Shown in pieces: positions 42,326 through 50,378 of a stretch of DNA of 64,000 bases. The notes beneath the pieces are model-generated. The model searched no databases, was not told the DNA's origin, and saw only the letters and a list, made by a program, of their open reading frames with translations. The stretch lies in contig JAGAQC010000003.1 in assembly GCA_017622925.1 (NCBI GenBank), forward strand, positions 1 to 64,000, in the 5' to 3' direction. How positions within the stretch are numbered: position 1 is the first letter of the stretch; every line of letters starts with the position of its first letter. Made by a program: the position numbers and the translations under genes. This stretch comes from Ruminococcus sp. (GTDB lineage: Bacteria > Bacillota > Clostridia > Oscillospirales > Ruminococcaceae).

Positions 42326-43780
42326 ATGAAAAACATTTTATTTGCTGCTTCGGAATGCGTTCCATTTATCAAGACAGGCGGTCTGGCTGATGTTTGCGGC
42401 GCGCTTCCTCAGTATATTAATAAGGAAGAATTCGATGTAAGGGTCATTATGCCTTACTACACCTGCATTCCTCCAAAGTTCAGAAATAATTTCAAGTACG
42501 TTACCCACTTCTACATGGACTACGGCATGCGCTCAAACAGCGTTCACGTAGGCATTATGGAGTACGAATATAACGGCATCAAGTTCTATTTCGTGGATAA
42601 CGAGTATTACTTCAAGTGCGATACGCCTTATTCCTCTGACCTTAAATGGGATATCGAGAGGTTCACTTTCTTCTGTAAGGCTGTTCTCGCCATTTTGCCC
42701 GTTATCGGTTTCAGACCCGATATTATCCACTGTCACGACTGGCAGGCTTCTCTTATCCCCGTATTCCTGCACTCGGCTTTTGCGACTAATCCTTTCTACA
42801 GCTCAACTAAGTCTATTATGACTATCCATAACCTGAAATTCCAAGGCGTATGGAATATTGATACTTTCAAGTACAACACCGCTCTGCCCGAATATATGTT
42901 CACTCCTGACAAGCTTGAGTTCAAAAAGGACGCAAATATGCTCAAGGGCGGACTTGTTTACGCCGATTATATCACTACTGTTTCCGAGACCTACGCCGAG
43001 GAAATAAAATACCCGTTCTACGGCGAACAGCTTGACGGCCTGCTCCGTGCAAGAAGCGCGTCCCTGAGAGGTATTGTCAACGGAATCGACTATAACGTTT
43101 TCGACCCGAGCAACGATAAGCAGATTTTCGCCGAGTATGATTCCGAAAGCTTCAAAAAACAGAAGGCTGTAAACAAGAAAAAGCTTCAGGAGGAACTCGG
43201 TCTGCCCGTTGATGAAAATAAGTATATGATCGCCATTATTTCCCGTCTTACCGACCAAAAGGGTCTTGATCTCGTGAACTACGCCATCGAACGTATCTGC
43301 GATGAAAACACCCAATTCGTGGTAGTCGGAACCGGCGATCCCCGATATGAGAACATGTTCAAGCACTATCAGTGGAAGTACCCTGAGAGAGTTTCGGCAA
43401 ACATTCTTTACTCCGACAAGCTGGCTCACAAAGTTTACGCCGCCGCCGATACAATGCTTATGCCCTCTCTCTTTGAACCCTGCGGACTTACTCAGCTTAT
43501 TTCGCTCCGCTACGGTACAGTTCCGATAGTTCGTGAAACAGGCGGACTGAAAGATACGGTCATGCCCTACAATGAATTTGACGGCACAGGCACGGGCTTC
43601 TCATTCGCAAACTACAATGGCGAAGAAATGCTTGGCGTTATCAACTACTCCAAGAGCGTATACTACGACCACCGCAAGGAATGGGACGCTATGGTCAAGA
43701 GAGGCATGGAGACCGATTTTTCATGGAACAGCTCCGCCCGTCAATACGAAGGCATGTACAGCTGGATGATAAACTGGTAA
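42326..43780 (+). CDS. glgA: Glycogen synthase (ADP-glucose type, GT5)
   Basis: 484 residues. It extends alpha-1,4-glucan from ADP-glucose. N-terminal NILFAASECVPFIKTGGLADV contains the nucleotide-sugar-binding KTGGL. Later blocks are HCHDWQASL, TIHNLKFQG, VNGIDYNVFDP, ISRLTDQKGLDLV and the C-terminal PSLFEPCGLTQLISLRYG with the catalytic Glu. ATG 42326 has AAGGAGATG upstream and gives the standard length; the open frame from 42104 is non-coding leader. Confidence 0.96.
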   Translation: MKNILFAASECVPFIKTGGLADVCGALPQYINKEEFDVRVIMPYYTCIPPKFRNNFKYVTHFYMDYGMRSNSVHVGIMEYEYNGIKFYFVDNEYYFKCDTPYSSDLKWDIERFTFFCKAVLAILPVIGFRPDIIHCHDWQASLIPVFLHSAFATNPFYSSTKSIMTIHNLKFQGVWNIDTFKYNTALPEYMFTPDKLEFKKDANMLKGGLVYADYITTVSETYAEEIKYPFYGEQLDGLLRARSASLRGIVNGIDYNVFDPSNDKQIFAEYDSESFKKQKAVNKKKLQEELGLPVDENKYMIAIISRLTDQKGLDLVNYAIERICDENTQFVVVGTGDPRYENMFKHYQWKYPERVSANILYSDKLAHKVYAAADTMLMPSLFEPCGLTQLISLRYGTVPIVRETGGLKDTVMPYNEFDGTGTGFSFANYNGEEMLGVINYSKSVYYDHRKEWDAMVKRGMETDFSWNSSARQYEGMYSWMINW

Positions 43781-43797
43781 TTATTAATAACAAAACA

Positions 43798-43825
43798 ATA
43801 TGCGTGGGGGCAACCTCACGCATAT
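43798..43825. terminator. Hairpin after glgA
   Basis: 9-bp stem ATATGCGTG/CACGCATAT with a 10-nt loop (GGGGCAACCT), between glgA and the HAD gene. No U-run, so it may only slow polymerase or stabilise the 3' end. Confidence 0.45.
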
Positions 43826-43842
43826 GCAATTAAGGGAAAAAT

Positions 43843-44505
43843 ATGAACAAAATAATTAAAGGCGCAGTTTTCGATATGGACGGTCTTATGATAGATACCG
43901 AAAAGCTCTATCTGCGATACTGGAAACAGGCGGCTGCGGATTTCGGCTATACTATGGAGGATAAGCATGTTTTCGCCATACGAAGCCTTGCAAGAAAGTT
44001 TTCCATTCCAATGCTGAAAGGATTTTTCGGAGAGGATTTTCCTACCGAGGAAGTCCGCGCAAGACGTACCGAGCTTATCAACGCTCATATAGCCGAACAT
44101 GGGATCGTCGTGAAAAAAGGTCTTTTTGAACTTTTGGAATACCTGAAACAACATAATATCCGCATCGCTGTCGCAACAGCAACTCCGCAAAACCGAACGA
44201 TGATGTATCTGGACAAAATAAACGTCCTCGACTACATTGATTCTGTAGTATGCGGTGACATGGTAACAACAGGCAAGCCCGACCCTGAAATTTATCTTAC
44301 AGCGGCAAAAGCTCTTGATCTGCCGCCCGATGAGTGCGCTGCGTTCGAGGATTCGCCCAACGGTATAAAGGCGGCGTATTCCGCAGGCTGTCATGCAATA
44401 ATGATCCCCGATATGACTCCGCCCGAGAATGAGCTTCTGCCCATGCTAAGCGGCGTTTACGAAAGTCTTGACGAAGCTGTGAACTTTTTTGAGGGGAGGC
44501 TCTGA
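43843..44505 (+). CDS. HAD-superfamily hydrolase (beta-phosphoglucomutase-like)
   Basis: 220 residues. Motif I is AVFDMDGLMIDTE (nucleophile and acid Asp), motif II VATATPQNR, motif III Lys in TTGKPDPEIY, and motif IV FEDSPNGIKAA. The alpha-helical cap inserted after motif I places it in subfamily I with beta-phosphoglucomutases and sugar-phosphate phosphatases; the substrate is undetermined. It follows glgA by about 60 bp and may act in the same sugar-phosphate pool (inference). Confidence 0.9.
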   Translation: MNKIIKGAVFDMDGLMIDTEKLYLRYWKQAAADFGYTMEDKHVFAIRSLARKFSIPMLKGFFGEDFPTEEVRARRTELINAHIAEHGIVVKKGLFELLEYLKQHNIRIAVATATPQNRTMMYLDKINVLDYIDSVVCGDMVTTGKPDPEIYLTAAKALDLPPDECAAFEDSPNGIKAAYSAGCHAIMIPDMTPPENELLPMLSGVYESLDEAVNFFEGRL

Positions 44506-44506
44506 C

Positions 44507-44764
44507 ATGTTATCAAAAACAAGCGTTTCGGAAATTTTTGATATTCCAAAGTTTTACTACTTCAACAGCGGAAACGACTATTCGGGAAGCAAAGACGATT
44601 TCTCCTACAAGATCATAACGGGCGAAAAGCTGAAAGCTATGACGTGGCACGGCAGACTTTGCTCCATGAAAGCTTCTATCGAAAACGAATGCGAATTCGA
44701 CCGAACTCAGGAGGGATTCGATTCCATGATCAAATGGCTCGAAGAAATGTATTCACGCAATTGA
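44507..44764 (+). CDS. Conserved-looking small protein of unknown function
   Basis: 85 residues starting MLSKTSVSEIFDIPKFYYF, with no membrane segment or known motif; mixed charge, aromatic-rich. The ATG lies one base after the HAD stop, behind GAGGGGAGG, so it is probably the last gene of the glgA-HAD transcript. The family is not recognised. Confidence 0.7.
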   Translation: MLSKTSVSEIFDIPKFYYFNSGNDYSGSKDDFSYKIITGEKLKAMTWHGRLCSMKASIENECEFDRTQEGFDSMIKWLEEMYSRN

Positions 44765-44845
44765 GTATCACCGTTTACGGTTTAAACGACGCTATTACGC
44801 TCAATATCATTAATTTATCTGAATAACACAAACAAATTTTATTAA

Positions 44846-44867
44846 GTTTTGCAATGGCGGCGAGTAT
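44846..44867. repeat. Solo right end of repeat E2
   Basis: TTTTGCAATGGCGGCGAGTAT matches the E2 right terminus (4063-4083) with one change. The rest of the element is absent. Confidence 0.75.
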
Positions 44868-44886
44868 AATTCTGAGGTACTGACTT

Positions 44887-45624
44887 ATGAATACATTTCT
44901 TATATATGCTTTTCTTTTTTTTATAGGGTCTGTGGGAGGTTGGTTACTTGAATTGATCTACAGACGCTTCTTCTCAAATGCAAACCCGGAACGAAAATGG
45001 ATAAATCCCGGATTCTGCACAGGTCCGTATTTACCACTGTACGGAAGCGGATTATGCTTTCTTTATGCTATCGCTTCATTGGAAAAGTATTCAATGATAA
45101 AAAGTCCGATAATAAATAAACTTATATTATTTATTACTATGGCAATATGTATGACGGTAATAGAGTATATTTCAGGATTGATAAGTCTTAAAATATATAA
45201 AGTTCGATTATGGGACTATACAAAAGAGTGGGGAAATATTCAAGGAATTATTTGTCCTAAATTTTCTTTTTACTGGGCAATTCTCGGTACATTGTATTAT
45301 TTTCTTATTCACCCTCATATCATTGACGCTCTTTACTGGCTCTCCAACAATCTCGCATTTTCATTTGTTATTGGTTTGTTTTTTGGCATATTTATTATTG
45401 ATATTTCAAATTCCGCACAGCTTGCGATCAAGCTTAAAAAGCTTGCAGAGGAATATGAGATAATTATGCGTTATGAAGCGCTTAAATCTGAAATCCGTAA
45501 AAATCATGAAAAAGCCAAATTGAAATATCATTTCTTCTTGCCATTTAAAACATATAAGCCTCTTTCTGAAATAATAGCTGAAGCAAAGGATTCCTTTGAA
45601 AAATACAAAAACAATAAAAAGTAA
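44887..45624 (+). CDS. Putative ABC-transporter type IV membrane protein (PF06541-like)
   Basis: 245 residues with about five predicted helices (for example FLIYAFLFFIGSVGGWLLELIY, LILFITMAICMTVIEYISG) and a charged, coiled C-terminal tail (about 185-245). Motifs GWLLELIYRRFF, WINPGFCTGPYLPLYG and LWDYTKEWGNIQGIICPKFS match the PF06541/CmpB family, described as putative permeases without a demonstrated substrate. Base composition is visibly more AT-rich than neighbouring genes, hinting at a different history. Own terminator. Confidence 0.82.
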   Translation: MNTFLIYAFLFFIGSVGGWLLELIYRRFFSNANPERKWINPGFCTGPYLPLYGSGLCFLYAIASLEKYSMIKSPIINKLILFITMAICMTVIEYISGLISLKIYKVRLWDYTKEWGNIQGIICPKFSFYWAILGTLYYFLIHPHIIDALYWLSNNLAFSFVIGLFFGIFIIDISNSAQLAIKLKKLAEEYEIIMRYEALKSEIRKNHEKAKLKYHFFLPFKTYKPLSEIIAEAKDSFEKYKNNKK

Positions 45625-45629
45625 TACTA

Positions 45630-45653
45630 AGCACTCCTATCGGAGTGCTTTTT
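45630..45653 (+). terminator. Terminator after the PF06541-like gene
   Basis: Stem AGCACTCC/GGAGTGCT with a 4-nt loop, then TTTTT. Confidence 0.9.
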
Positions 45654-45664
45654 GCATATGAAAA

Positions 45665-45706
45665 ACAAAAGCAGGACTGCTGCAATAAAACAGTCCTGTT
45701 TTTTAT
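45665..45706 (-). terminator. Terminator after the PBP-like gene
   Basis: Stem CAGGACTG/CAGTCCTG with a 10-nt loop. Read on the minus strand it is followed by CTTTTGTTTTT; T-runs on both sides make it potentially bidirectional. Confidence 0.82.
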
Positions 45707-45719
45707 AGCCTAACACAAA

Positions 45720-47213
45720 TTAATTTACAACAGTATTGACAAGTCCCTGATACAGCGACGCGCTTTCACTTGCAAAATCAAAGCCGAAATATCCCGGATT
45801 CCTTATCTGCATAACTACTATGTACGAACCGTTGTAATCGTTGTAATCCGTGTAAACTCCGTTTCCGTCATCTGCCGTGTTTTTCAATATTCCCGTAATA
45901 TATAGGAAATCTCCCTCCCATGTTTCGGCAGTTCCTGTTTTGGCGTAAAACTGGTAGCCGGAGGGAACGTATATACCAAGTCCGCCGCCTACGCCGCTCA
46001 TTCCGTCAAGCAGATTCTGTCTGTACTCGGGAGGTATTGTTCCAATGACCTCATTCGGCTGCGAACCCGATTCAAGCACCGTGTTAAAATCCGCCGTATC
46101 AACGATATTCTTGACCGTAAAGGGACGTACCATATCTCCGTAAGCCGCTTCACGTCCCAATGCCGCAAGATAAATAGGACACGTAAGCACATACGATTGA
46201 CCGAACGCAGTACGTCTAAGGTCGTCATTGCAGTATATCTCCACATTATTTCCGATAACGCCGAAATCGCATTCAATGTCGCTTACAAAATGAAAGATCG
46301 TGTCTAAGTCCTCCAAAACCGCCTCTTTTCCTATCTGATCGAATGCTCTTGCAAAAAAGATATTGCTGGAGTTCACAAACGCCGAATGCAGGCTTCTCTC
46401 CATAGGATAGCCGTAGTTTGTATCATGATCCCAGTTTACAATGGACGTTCCGTCAAACTCCCACTTTCCCTCGTCATACAACGAATAAATGCCGTGCTTG
46501 TCTGCAATGACCTCGGACATGATCTTAAAGCATGAACCGGGCGGAAAATTCTGAAAAGCCTTGTTTCCGTAAGTTCCCCAAGCAAGATCTTCTTCGGTCT
46601 TTACGCCGTAGTAGTCGTCGGGATTATAGGACGGGTAAGAAACCTCCGCCATAATAGAACCGTCGCTTCTCATGACAACAGCAGAGCCGTTTATCCCCTG
46701 ATTTGCCATATAATCGTATATCGCATTCTGAAGATCGGCGTCAAATGTAAGTTGAACGCTCTGTCCGAATTCTCCGCCCTCAACAGGCGTGGGATTCGGC
46801 GTCCTGAGAATTTCGTCAAGGGTAAGGTCAAGCCCCTCCGACATTTCATTCAGAACATTTGCAAACGCGACCTTATTATTGTCGTTTGTCATGCGGTTCT
46901 CTTTGCCGTCGTCACCCATTCCGCTGAACATAAGCAGGTCGCCGTCAGCATCGTAAAGATTTCCCCTCATTGCCTTTGGAGGAGCGGTAGTCGTAGTTGT
47001 TTCGGGAACTTCCGTTGTCTCGGCAGCCGTAGTAACAGGCGTTTTGTCATCACTATTCTCCGAACTGTCAGACGAAACATCGTCACGGGACGCTGTTCCC
47101 GTATGTACGGAAGGCGTTTTTGCCTGCTCGACAACAGTTCCGCAGGATACCGAAGAAACCAGCAAAATGCCTGCAAAAACCGTTGAAAATAATCTTTTCT
47201 TATTACTCTCCAT
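45720..47213 (-). CDS. Class-B-PBP-like transpeptidase lipoprotein
   Basis: 497 residues. The signal ends at a lipobox-like LVSSVSC. A Ser/Thr-rich linker is followed by MRGNLYDADGDLL, which recalls the RGxIxDRxG start of class B penicillin-binding proteins. The transpeptidase motifs are all intact: SxxK in PPGSCFKIM, SxN in NSSNIFFARA and KTG in FYAKTGTAE. Unlike the S11 homologue at 20484 it should therefore be active in cross-linking. It lacks the large dimerisation domain of full-size FtsI/PBP2. ATG 47213 is 9 nt after GGAG; several upstream Met codons are alternatives. Confidence 0.85.
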   Translation of the reverse strand: MESNKKRLFSTVFAGILLVSSVSCGTVVEQAKTPSVHTGTASRDDVSSDSSENSDDKTPVTTAAETTEVPETTTTTAPPKAMRGNLYDADGDLLMFSGMGDDGKENRMTNDNNKVAFANVLNEMSEGLDLTLDEILRTPNPTPVEGGEFGQSVQLTFDADLQNAIYDYMANQGINGSAVVMRSDGSIMAEVSYPSYNPDDYYGVKTEEDLAWGTYGNKAFQNFPPGSCFKIMSEVIADKHGIYSLYDEGKWEFDGTSIVNWDHDTNYGYPMERSLHSAFVNSSNIFFARAFDQIGKEAVLEDLDTIFHFVSDIECDFGVIGNNVEIYCNDDLRRTAFGQSYVLTCPIYLAALGREAAYGDMVRPFTVKNIVDTADFNTVLESGSQPNEVIGTIPPEYRQNLLDGMSGVGGGLGIYVPSGYQFYAKTGTAETWEGDFLYITGILKNTADDGNGVYTDYNDYNGSYIVVMQIRNPGYFGFDFASESASLYQGLVNTVVN

Positions 47214-47245
47214 TGTCATCATCTCCAAAAATGTTGTATATAAAT

Positions 47246-47274
47246 ATTATACAATATCTTTTGAAATATGTCAA
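47246..47274 (-). promoter_or_regulatory. Sigma-A-like promoter for the PBP-like gene
   Basis: TTGACA (47269-47274), 17-bp spacer, TATAAT (47246-47251) on the minus strand. Confidence 0.85.
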
Positions 47275-47388
47275 TATGCGTCCAAAAGCCTCAAAAAATC
47301 AATTTATTCCCTGATATTCGCCAAAAACATGATCTCACACTGCAAAAACTGTAATAATTTTGCAACTTTTTTGCATATATTTTTAAAA

Positions 47389-47418
47389 GCCTGTTCAGCA
47401 AATTACCGAACAGGCTCT
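47389..47418. repeat. Short hairpin with E5-type ends, upstream of GHL10 gene
   Basis: AAGCCTGTTC and GAACAGGCTC face each other across about 10 nt. The arms equal the terminal sequence of repeat E5 (AGAGCCTNTTCA), as if the element's centre had been deleted. It lies about 14 nt before the SD of the following gene, with a T-rich stretch in between. Confidence 0.6.
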
Positions 47419-47442
47419 ATAGAAATTTTTTGGAGGTATAAA

Positions 47443-48591
47443 ATGAAAAAATTTTTGTCTGTTTTTGTACTGACGGTTGTTTTGCTAACCGGCTGCACTG
47501 TTCCCGAAAGCGGAAATTCACTTTCTGAAATTCCCTCTGCCACAGCTCCCACGGCTTCCGAGCAAATAACGGAAAACGGCTGTATTCCGATAAATTACAC
47601 GAATCAAACAGGCATATGGCTGCCTTACATGGACTTTGAAAGCTACATGTACGGCAAGAGCGAAGAAGAATTTACGGAAAACGTCCGAAAGCTGCTTGAA
47701 AACGCTCTCAACAAGGGAATCAATACTGTTTACTTCCACGTTCACCCCAATGGCGACGCTTATTACAGCTCGGACATCTTCCCTAAAGGAACTTTTCTTG
47801 ACGGCAGCTATGATCCTTTAAAAATCATGCTCGATACTGCCCATTCAATGGGAATTTCCGTTCACGCATGGCTGAATCCGTATCGCTTGCAGACTGTCGA
47901 ACAAATGGAAACTCTGTCGGACGACTTTATCATTAAGCAATGGATAAACGATAACAGTCCTATGGTCAAGATCGTCAACGGCAGGTGGTATCTGAATCCC
48001 GCTTATAAAGAAGTCACGGAGCTTGTCAGCAAAACTGCCGATGAGATACTTAATAATTACTGCGTTGACGGAATCCACATTGATGATTACTTTTATCCTG
48101 CCACTGACCCTGAATTTGACGTTGAAGCGTTTGAACTCAGCGGAAGAAACGATCTCGACAACTGGCGCAGAGAAAATATTACAAATATGGTAAAATCCCT
48201 GTATGATACTGTCAAAAGTCACGGAGAAGGTCTTAAATTCGGTATCAGTCCGCAGGGTAATATAGAGACAGATTATAACACTCAGTATGCCGATGTTGAG
48301 CTTTGGACGGGGACTTCGGGATATGCCGATTATATTGTTCCACAGATATATTACGGCTTTGAAAATGAAACATGCCCGTTTGAAGAAACTCTCAGCCGCT
48401 GGGAAAATCTTGCGGAAAACAGCGGAGTTTCGCTGATAATCGGACTTGCGGAATACAAGCTCGGTAAATACGACCAATGGGCAGGAGTTCTCGGGGAAAA
48501 CGAATGGATAGATAATCCTGATATTATAGACCGTCAGATAGAGCTTGTGAAAGCATCTCCTGTGGCAGACGGGTACGCTTTGTATGGTTAA
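47443..48591 (+). CDS. GHL10/DUF187 glycoside-hydrolase-like lipoprotein
   Basis: 382 residues. The lipobox is VVLLTGC. The DUF187 (GHL10) TIM-barrel pattern is present: TGIWLPYMDFESY, GINTVYFHVHPNGDAYYSSDIFP, GISVHAWLNPYRL, VDGIHIDDYFYP and FGISPQGNIETD. Related proteins are thought to act on cell-envelope glycans. It is divergent from the PBP-like lipoprotein, so the pair may serve wall remodelling (inference). ATG 47443 follows GGAGGTATAAA; the much longer open frame upstream runs through promoter DNA and is rejected. Confidence 0.88.
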   Translation: MKKFLSVFVLTVVLLTGCTVPESGNSLSEIPSATAPTASEQITENGCIPINYTNQTGIWLPYMDFESYMYGKSEEEFTENVRKLLENALNKGINTVYFHVHPNGDAYYSSDIFPKGTFLDGSYDPLKIMLDTAHSMGISVHAWLNPYRLQTVEQMETLSDDFIIKQWINDNSPMVKIVNGRWYLNPAYKEVTELVSKTADEILNNYCVDGIHIDDYFYPATDPEFDVEAFELSGRNDLDNWRRENITNMVKSLYDTVKSHGEGLKFGISPQGNIETDYNTQYADVELWTGTSGYADYIVPQIYYGFENETCPFEETLSRWENLAENSGVSLIIGLAEYKLGKYDQWAGVLGENEWIDNPDIIDRQIELVKASPVADGYALYG

Positions 48592-48655
48592 ACTTTTCTT
48601 CACTTTTTTGCGGAGTTACAGGACTTCTGACGATACTCTGTTTTCGGAAGAATAT

Positions 48656-48679
48656 ATACTCGCCGCTATTGCAAAATAT
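48656..48679. repeat. Solo left end of repeat E2
   Basis: The first 24 bases of the E2 terminal inverted repeat (starting ATACTCGCCGCTATTGC) occur without change, with no core or opposite end. Confidence 0.8.
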
Positions 48680-48717
48680 CCGATAATCGTGACAAATGTC
48701 AAAAGGTTTACGTGAAA

Positions 48718-49206
48718 TTAGTATCCGTCATTAAAACGCAGTCTGCGCGCTTTGTTTCGTTTGACTGCGCCCTCCCACTCGGCTTTTTCGGAGACCGTTT
48801 CTACTTCAAGACCGTATTTCACAGGCAGGGGCTTTCCGTTTTCATCAACGTGAACACATATAAGATAGGCGTGGTTTATTGCCCGTCTGATACCTGTTTC
48901 AATATTTTCAACATAAGTGTCTACACGCACTTCCATAGACGTGTTTCCGACATACGTGATCTTCCCGATAAGAACTATTACCTCATTGATATACGCGCCA
49001 TATTTGAATCGAAGATTATCAACGGCACAGGTCGTCACCAAACCGCCGCAATGTCTCATCGCTGTCAGAGCGGCAACCTCGTCTATCCATTCCATAAGTC
49101 TTCCGCCGAACAAGCGATTCTGCCCGTTTATATCCTTGTATTGCAAAAGCTTCGTAGTTTCTGTAAGAGATTCAGCTACTTTTTTATTCCTGATTTTCTC
49201 ATTCAT
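48718..49206 (-). CDS. Acyl-CoA thioesterase (hotdog fold, YciA-like)
   Basis: 162 residues. The hotdog-fold BFIT/YciA pattern is present: QNRLFGGRLMEWIDEVAALTAMRHCGG (acidic catalytic residue in the central helix), then strands VTTCAVDNLRFKYGAYINEVIVLIGKITYVGNTSMEVRVDTY. Likely hydrolyses short or medium acyl-CoA; substrate range not inferable. It lies downstream of the his operon with a gap of about 90 bp. Confidence 0.88.
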   Translation of the reverse strand: MNEKIRNKKVAESLTETTKLLQYKDINGQNRLFGGRLMEWIDEVAALTAMRHCGGLVTTCAVDNLRFKYGAYINEVIVLIGKITYVGNTSMEVRVDTYVENIETGIRRAINHAYLICVHVDENGKPLPVKYGLEVETVSEKAEWEGAVKRNKARRLRFNDGY

Positions 49207-49261
49207 GACATATCATACCTCTTTTCAAAACAGGGGAACACAGGCAATTACGTCAACTCAA

Positions 49262-49310
49262 GTTGATAAAATAAAACAGCCCGTTTTTTCTATCAGGTGT
49301 TTTTATCAAC
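49262..49310. repeat. Inverted repeat overlapping the 3' end of hisE
   Basis: Perfect 10-bp arms GTTGATAAAA and TTTTATCAAC separated by 29 nt. The right arm encodes the last codons of HisE. On the minus strand a T-rich stretch (GTTTTATTTTATC) follows. It could form the 3' end of the his transcript. Confidence 0.45.
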
Positions 49311-49631
49311 GGTATGGAACTTTTTAAGATTACCGATCTTCTCGTTCCGCTCGTCAAGCACCTTTTCAACGTCCGACCATTCAAGTCCCTGATTTACGCA
49401 CAGAACCATAACGTGATAAAGCAGATCGTTTATCTCGTTCATAAGCTCGTTGTTATTGTTGTTTTTTGCCGCAATAACGGTCTCTGTAGCTTCTTCGCCT
49501 ATCTTCTTGCAGATCTTGTCTACTCCCTTGTCGAAAAGGTAGCAGGTGTATGAATTTTCTGCGGCAGTACCCGTTTCGTACTGCTTTTTTCTTTCCTTGA
49601 TAACTTCAAAAATTTCATCGTAAAGACTCAT
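49293..49631 (-). CDS. hisE: Phosphoribosyl-ATP pyrophosphatase
   Basis: 112 residues, catalysing the second step of histidine synthesis. MazG-like all-alpha fold: YLFDKGVDKICKKIGEEATETVIAAKN, then LMNEINDLLYHVMVLCVNQGL, with the metal-binding EExxE and Asp residues. Here it is a separate gene, not fused to HisI, and begins 2 bp after hisI ends. Last gene of the his operon. Confidence 0.96.
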   Translation of the reverse strand: MSLYDEIFEVIKERKKQYETGTAAENSYTCYLFDKGVDKICKKIGEEATETVIAAKNNNNNELMNEINDLLYHVMVLCVNQGLEWSDVEKVLDERNEKIGNLKKFHTVDKNT

Positions 49632-49633
49632 CG

Positions 49634-49984
49634 TTATTCATTCTCCTCATTATTATATATTTCGTTAAAGAAGCAACTGTAGCTTCCCGTATGACAGGCA
49701 ACTCCCGTCTGCTCTACGTTTACAAGCAACGTGTCGTTGTCGCAGTCCCCGTATATTGAGACAACCTTTTGCAGATGTCCCGAAGTCGCTCCCTTGTTCC
49801 AGTACTCCTGCCGCGACCTGCTCCAAAACCACGTATATCCCGTTTCGAGAGTCCTTTTCAGGCTTTCCTTATTCATATAGGCAAGCATGAGAACTGTTTT
49901 GGTGTTGACCTCATAGCAAATCGCAGGGATAAGCTCTCCCTTTTCAAAAAATTTGTCCAAATCGTTTAAATCAATTTTTATCAT
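49634..49984 (-). CDS. hisI: Phosphoribosyl-AMP cyclohydrolase
   Basis: 116 residues, third step of histidine synthesis. Conserved [39 protein letters not shown], the metal-binding DCDNDTLLV, and [13 protein letters not shown] with zinc-ligand Cys. Unfused form. Separated from hisF by an AT-rich unrelated small gene, whereas hisE follows directly. Confidence 0.96.
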   Translation of the reverse strand: MIKIDLNDLDKFFEKGELIPAICYEVNTKTVLMLAYMNKESLKRTLETGYTWFWSRSRQEYWNKGATSGHLQKVVSIYGDCDNDTLLVNVEQTGVACHTGSYSCFFNEIYNNEENE

Positions 49985-50024
49985 CGCTTTCTCCTTTCAG
50001 AGTTTTTTATAAGTAAATCAGAAT

Positions 50025-50354
50025 TTATATGCCAAAATGGATTACAAACTTATTCTCATCTTGAGCTTTTGAAAGCAAAATCAATAATTCTGTTAAATTT
50101 TTATTGTCCAAAATCATTTCAATTATTGAATCAAGTGATTCCGGTGGAATTATCGTTATTCCATAATAAGCCAAACCTAATTCAGGTCTTTCTAATGTAT
50201 GCCAATAAAATTTTACTTCATTCATCTTTTTTAAAAGTGGTAAAATATAATCATCATCAACTGAAATACAGTTGAACCTTTCAGGTTCATATTGGTCATA
50301 TATTTCACCCTTTTTAGGACAAATATTCATAATACCAAATTCATGTTTAGGCAT
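50025..50354 (-). CDS. Small hypothetical protein inserted between hisF and hisI
   Basis: 109 residues, MPKHEFGIMNICPKKGEIYD at the N-terminus, with a YEPERFNCISVDDDYI block, an aromatic segment (KFYWHTLERPELGLAYYGITIIPP) and FVIHFGI at the end. Soluble, without signal or membrane segment. I have no named family. ATG 50354 has AAGGTG upstream. The base composition is clearly more AT-rich than the flanking his genes, suggesting a later insertion. The fold could suit an immunity-type or other small regulatory protein, but nothing demonstrates this. Confidence 0.75.
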   Translation of the reverse strand: MPKHEFGIMNICPKKGEIYDQYEPERFNCISVDDDYILPLLKKMNEVKFYWHTLERPELGLAYYGITIIPPESLDSIIEMILDNKNLTELLILLSKAQDENKFVIHFGI

Positions 50355-50378
50355 TTCAATCACCTTGTAAATTCTGAT

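Noticed and set aside
47044..47442. 133-residue N-terminal extension of the GHL10 gene
   Set aside because: Would overlap the PBP-like gene and its promoter; the lipoprotein signal and SD place the start at 47443.
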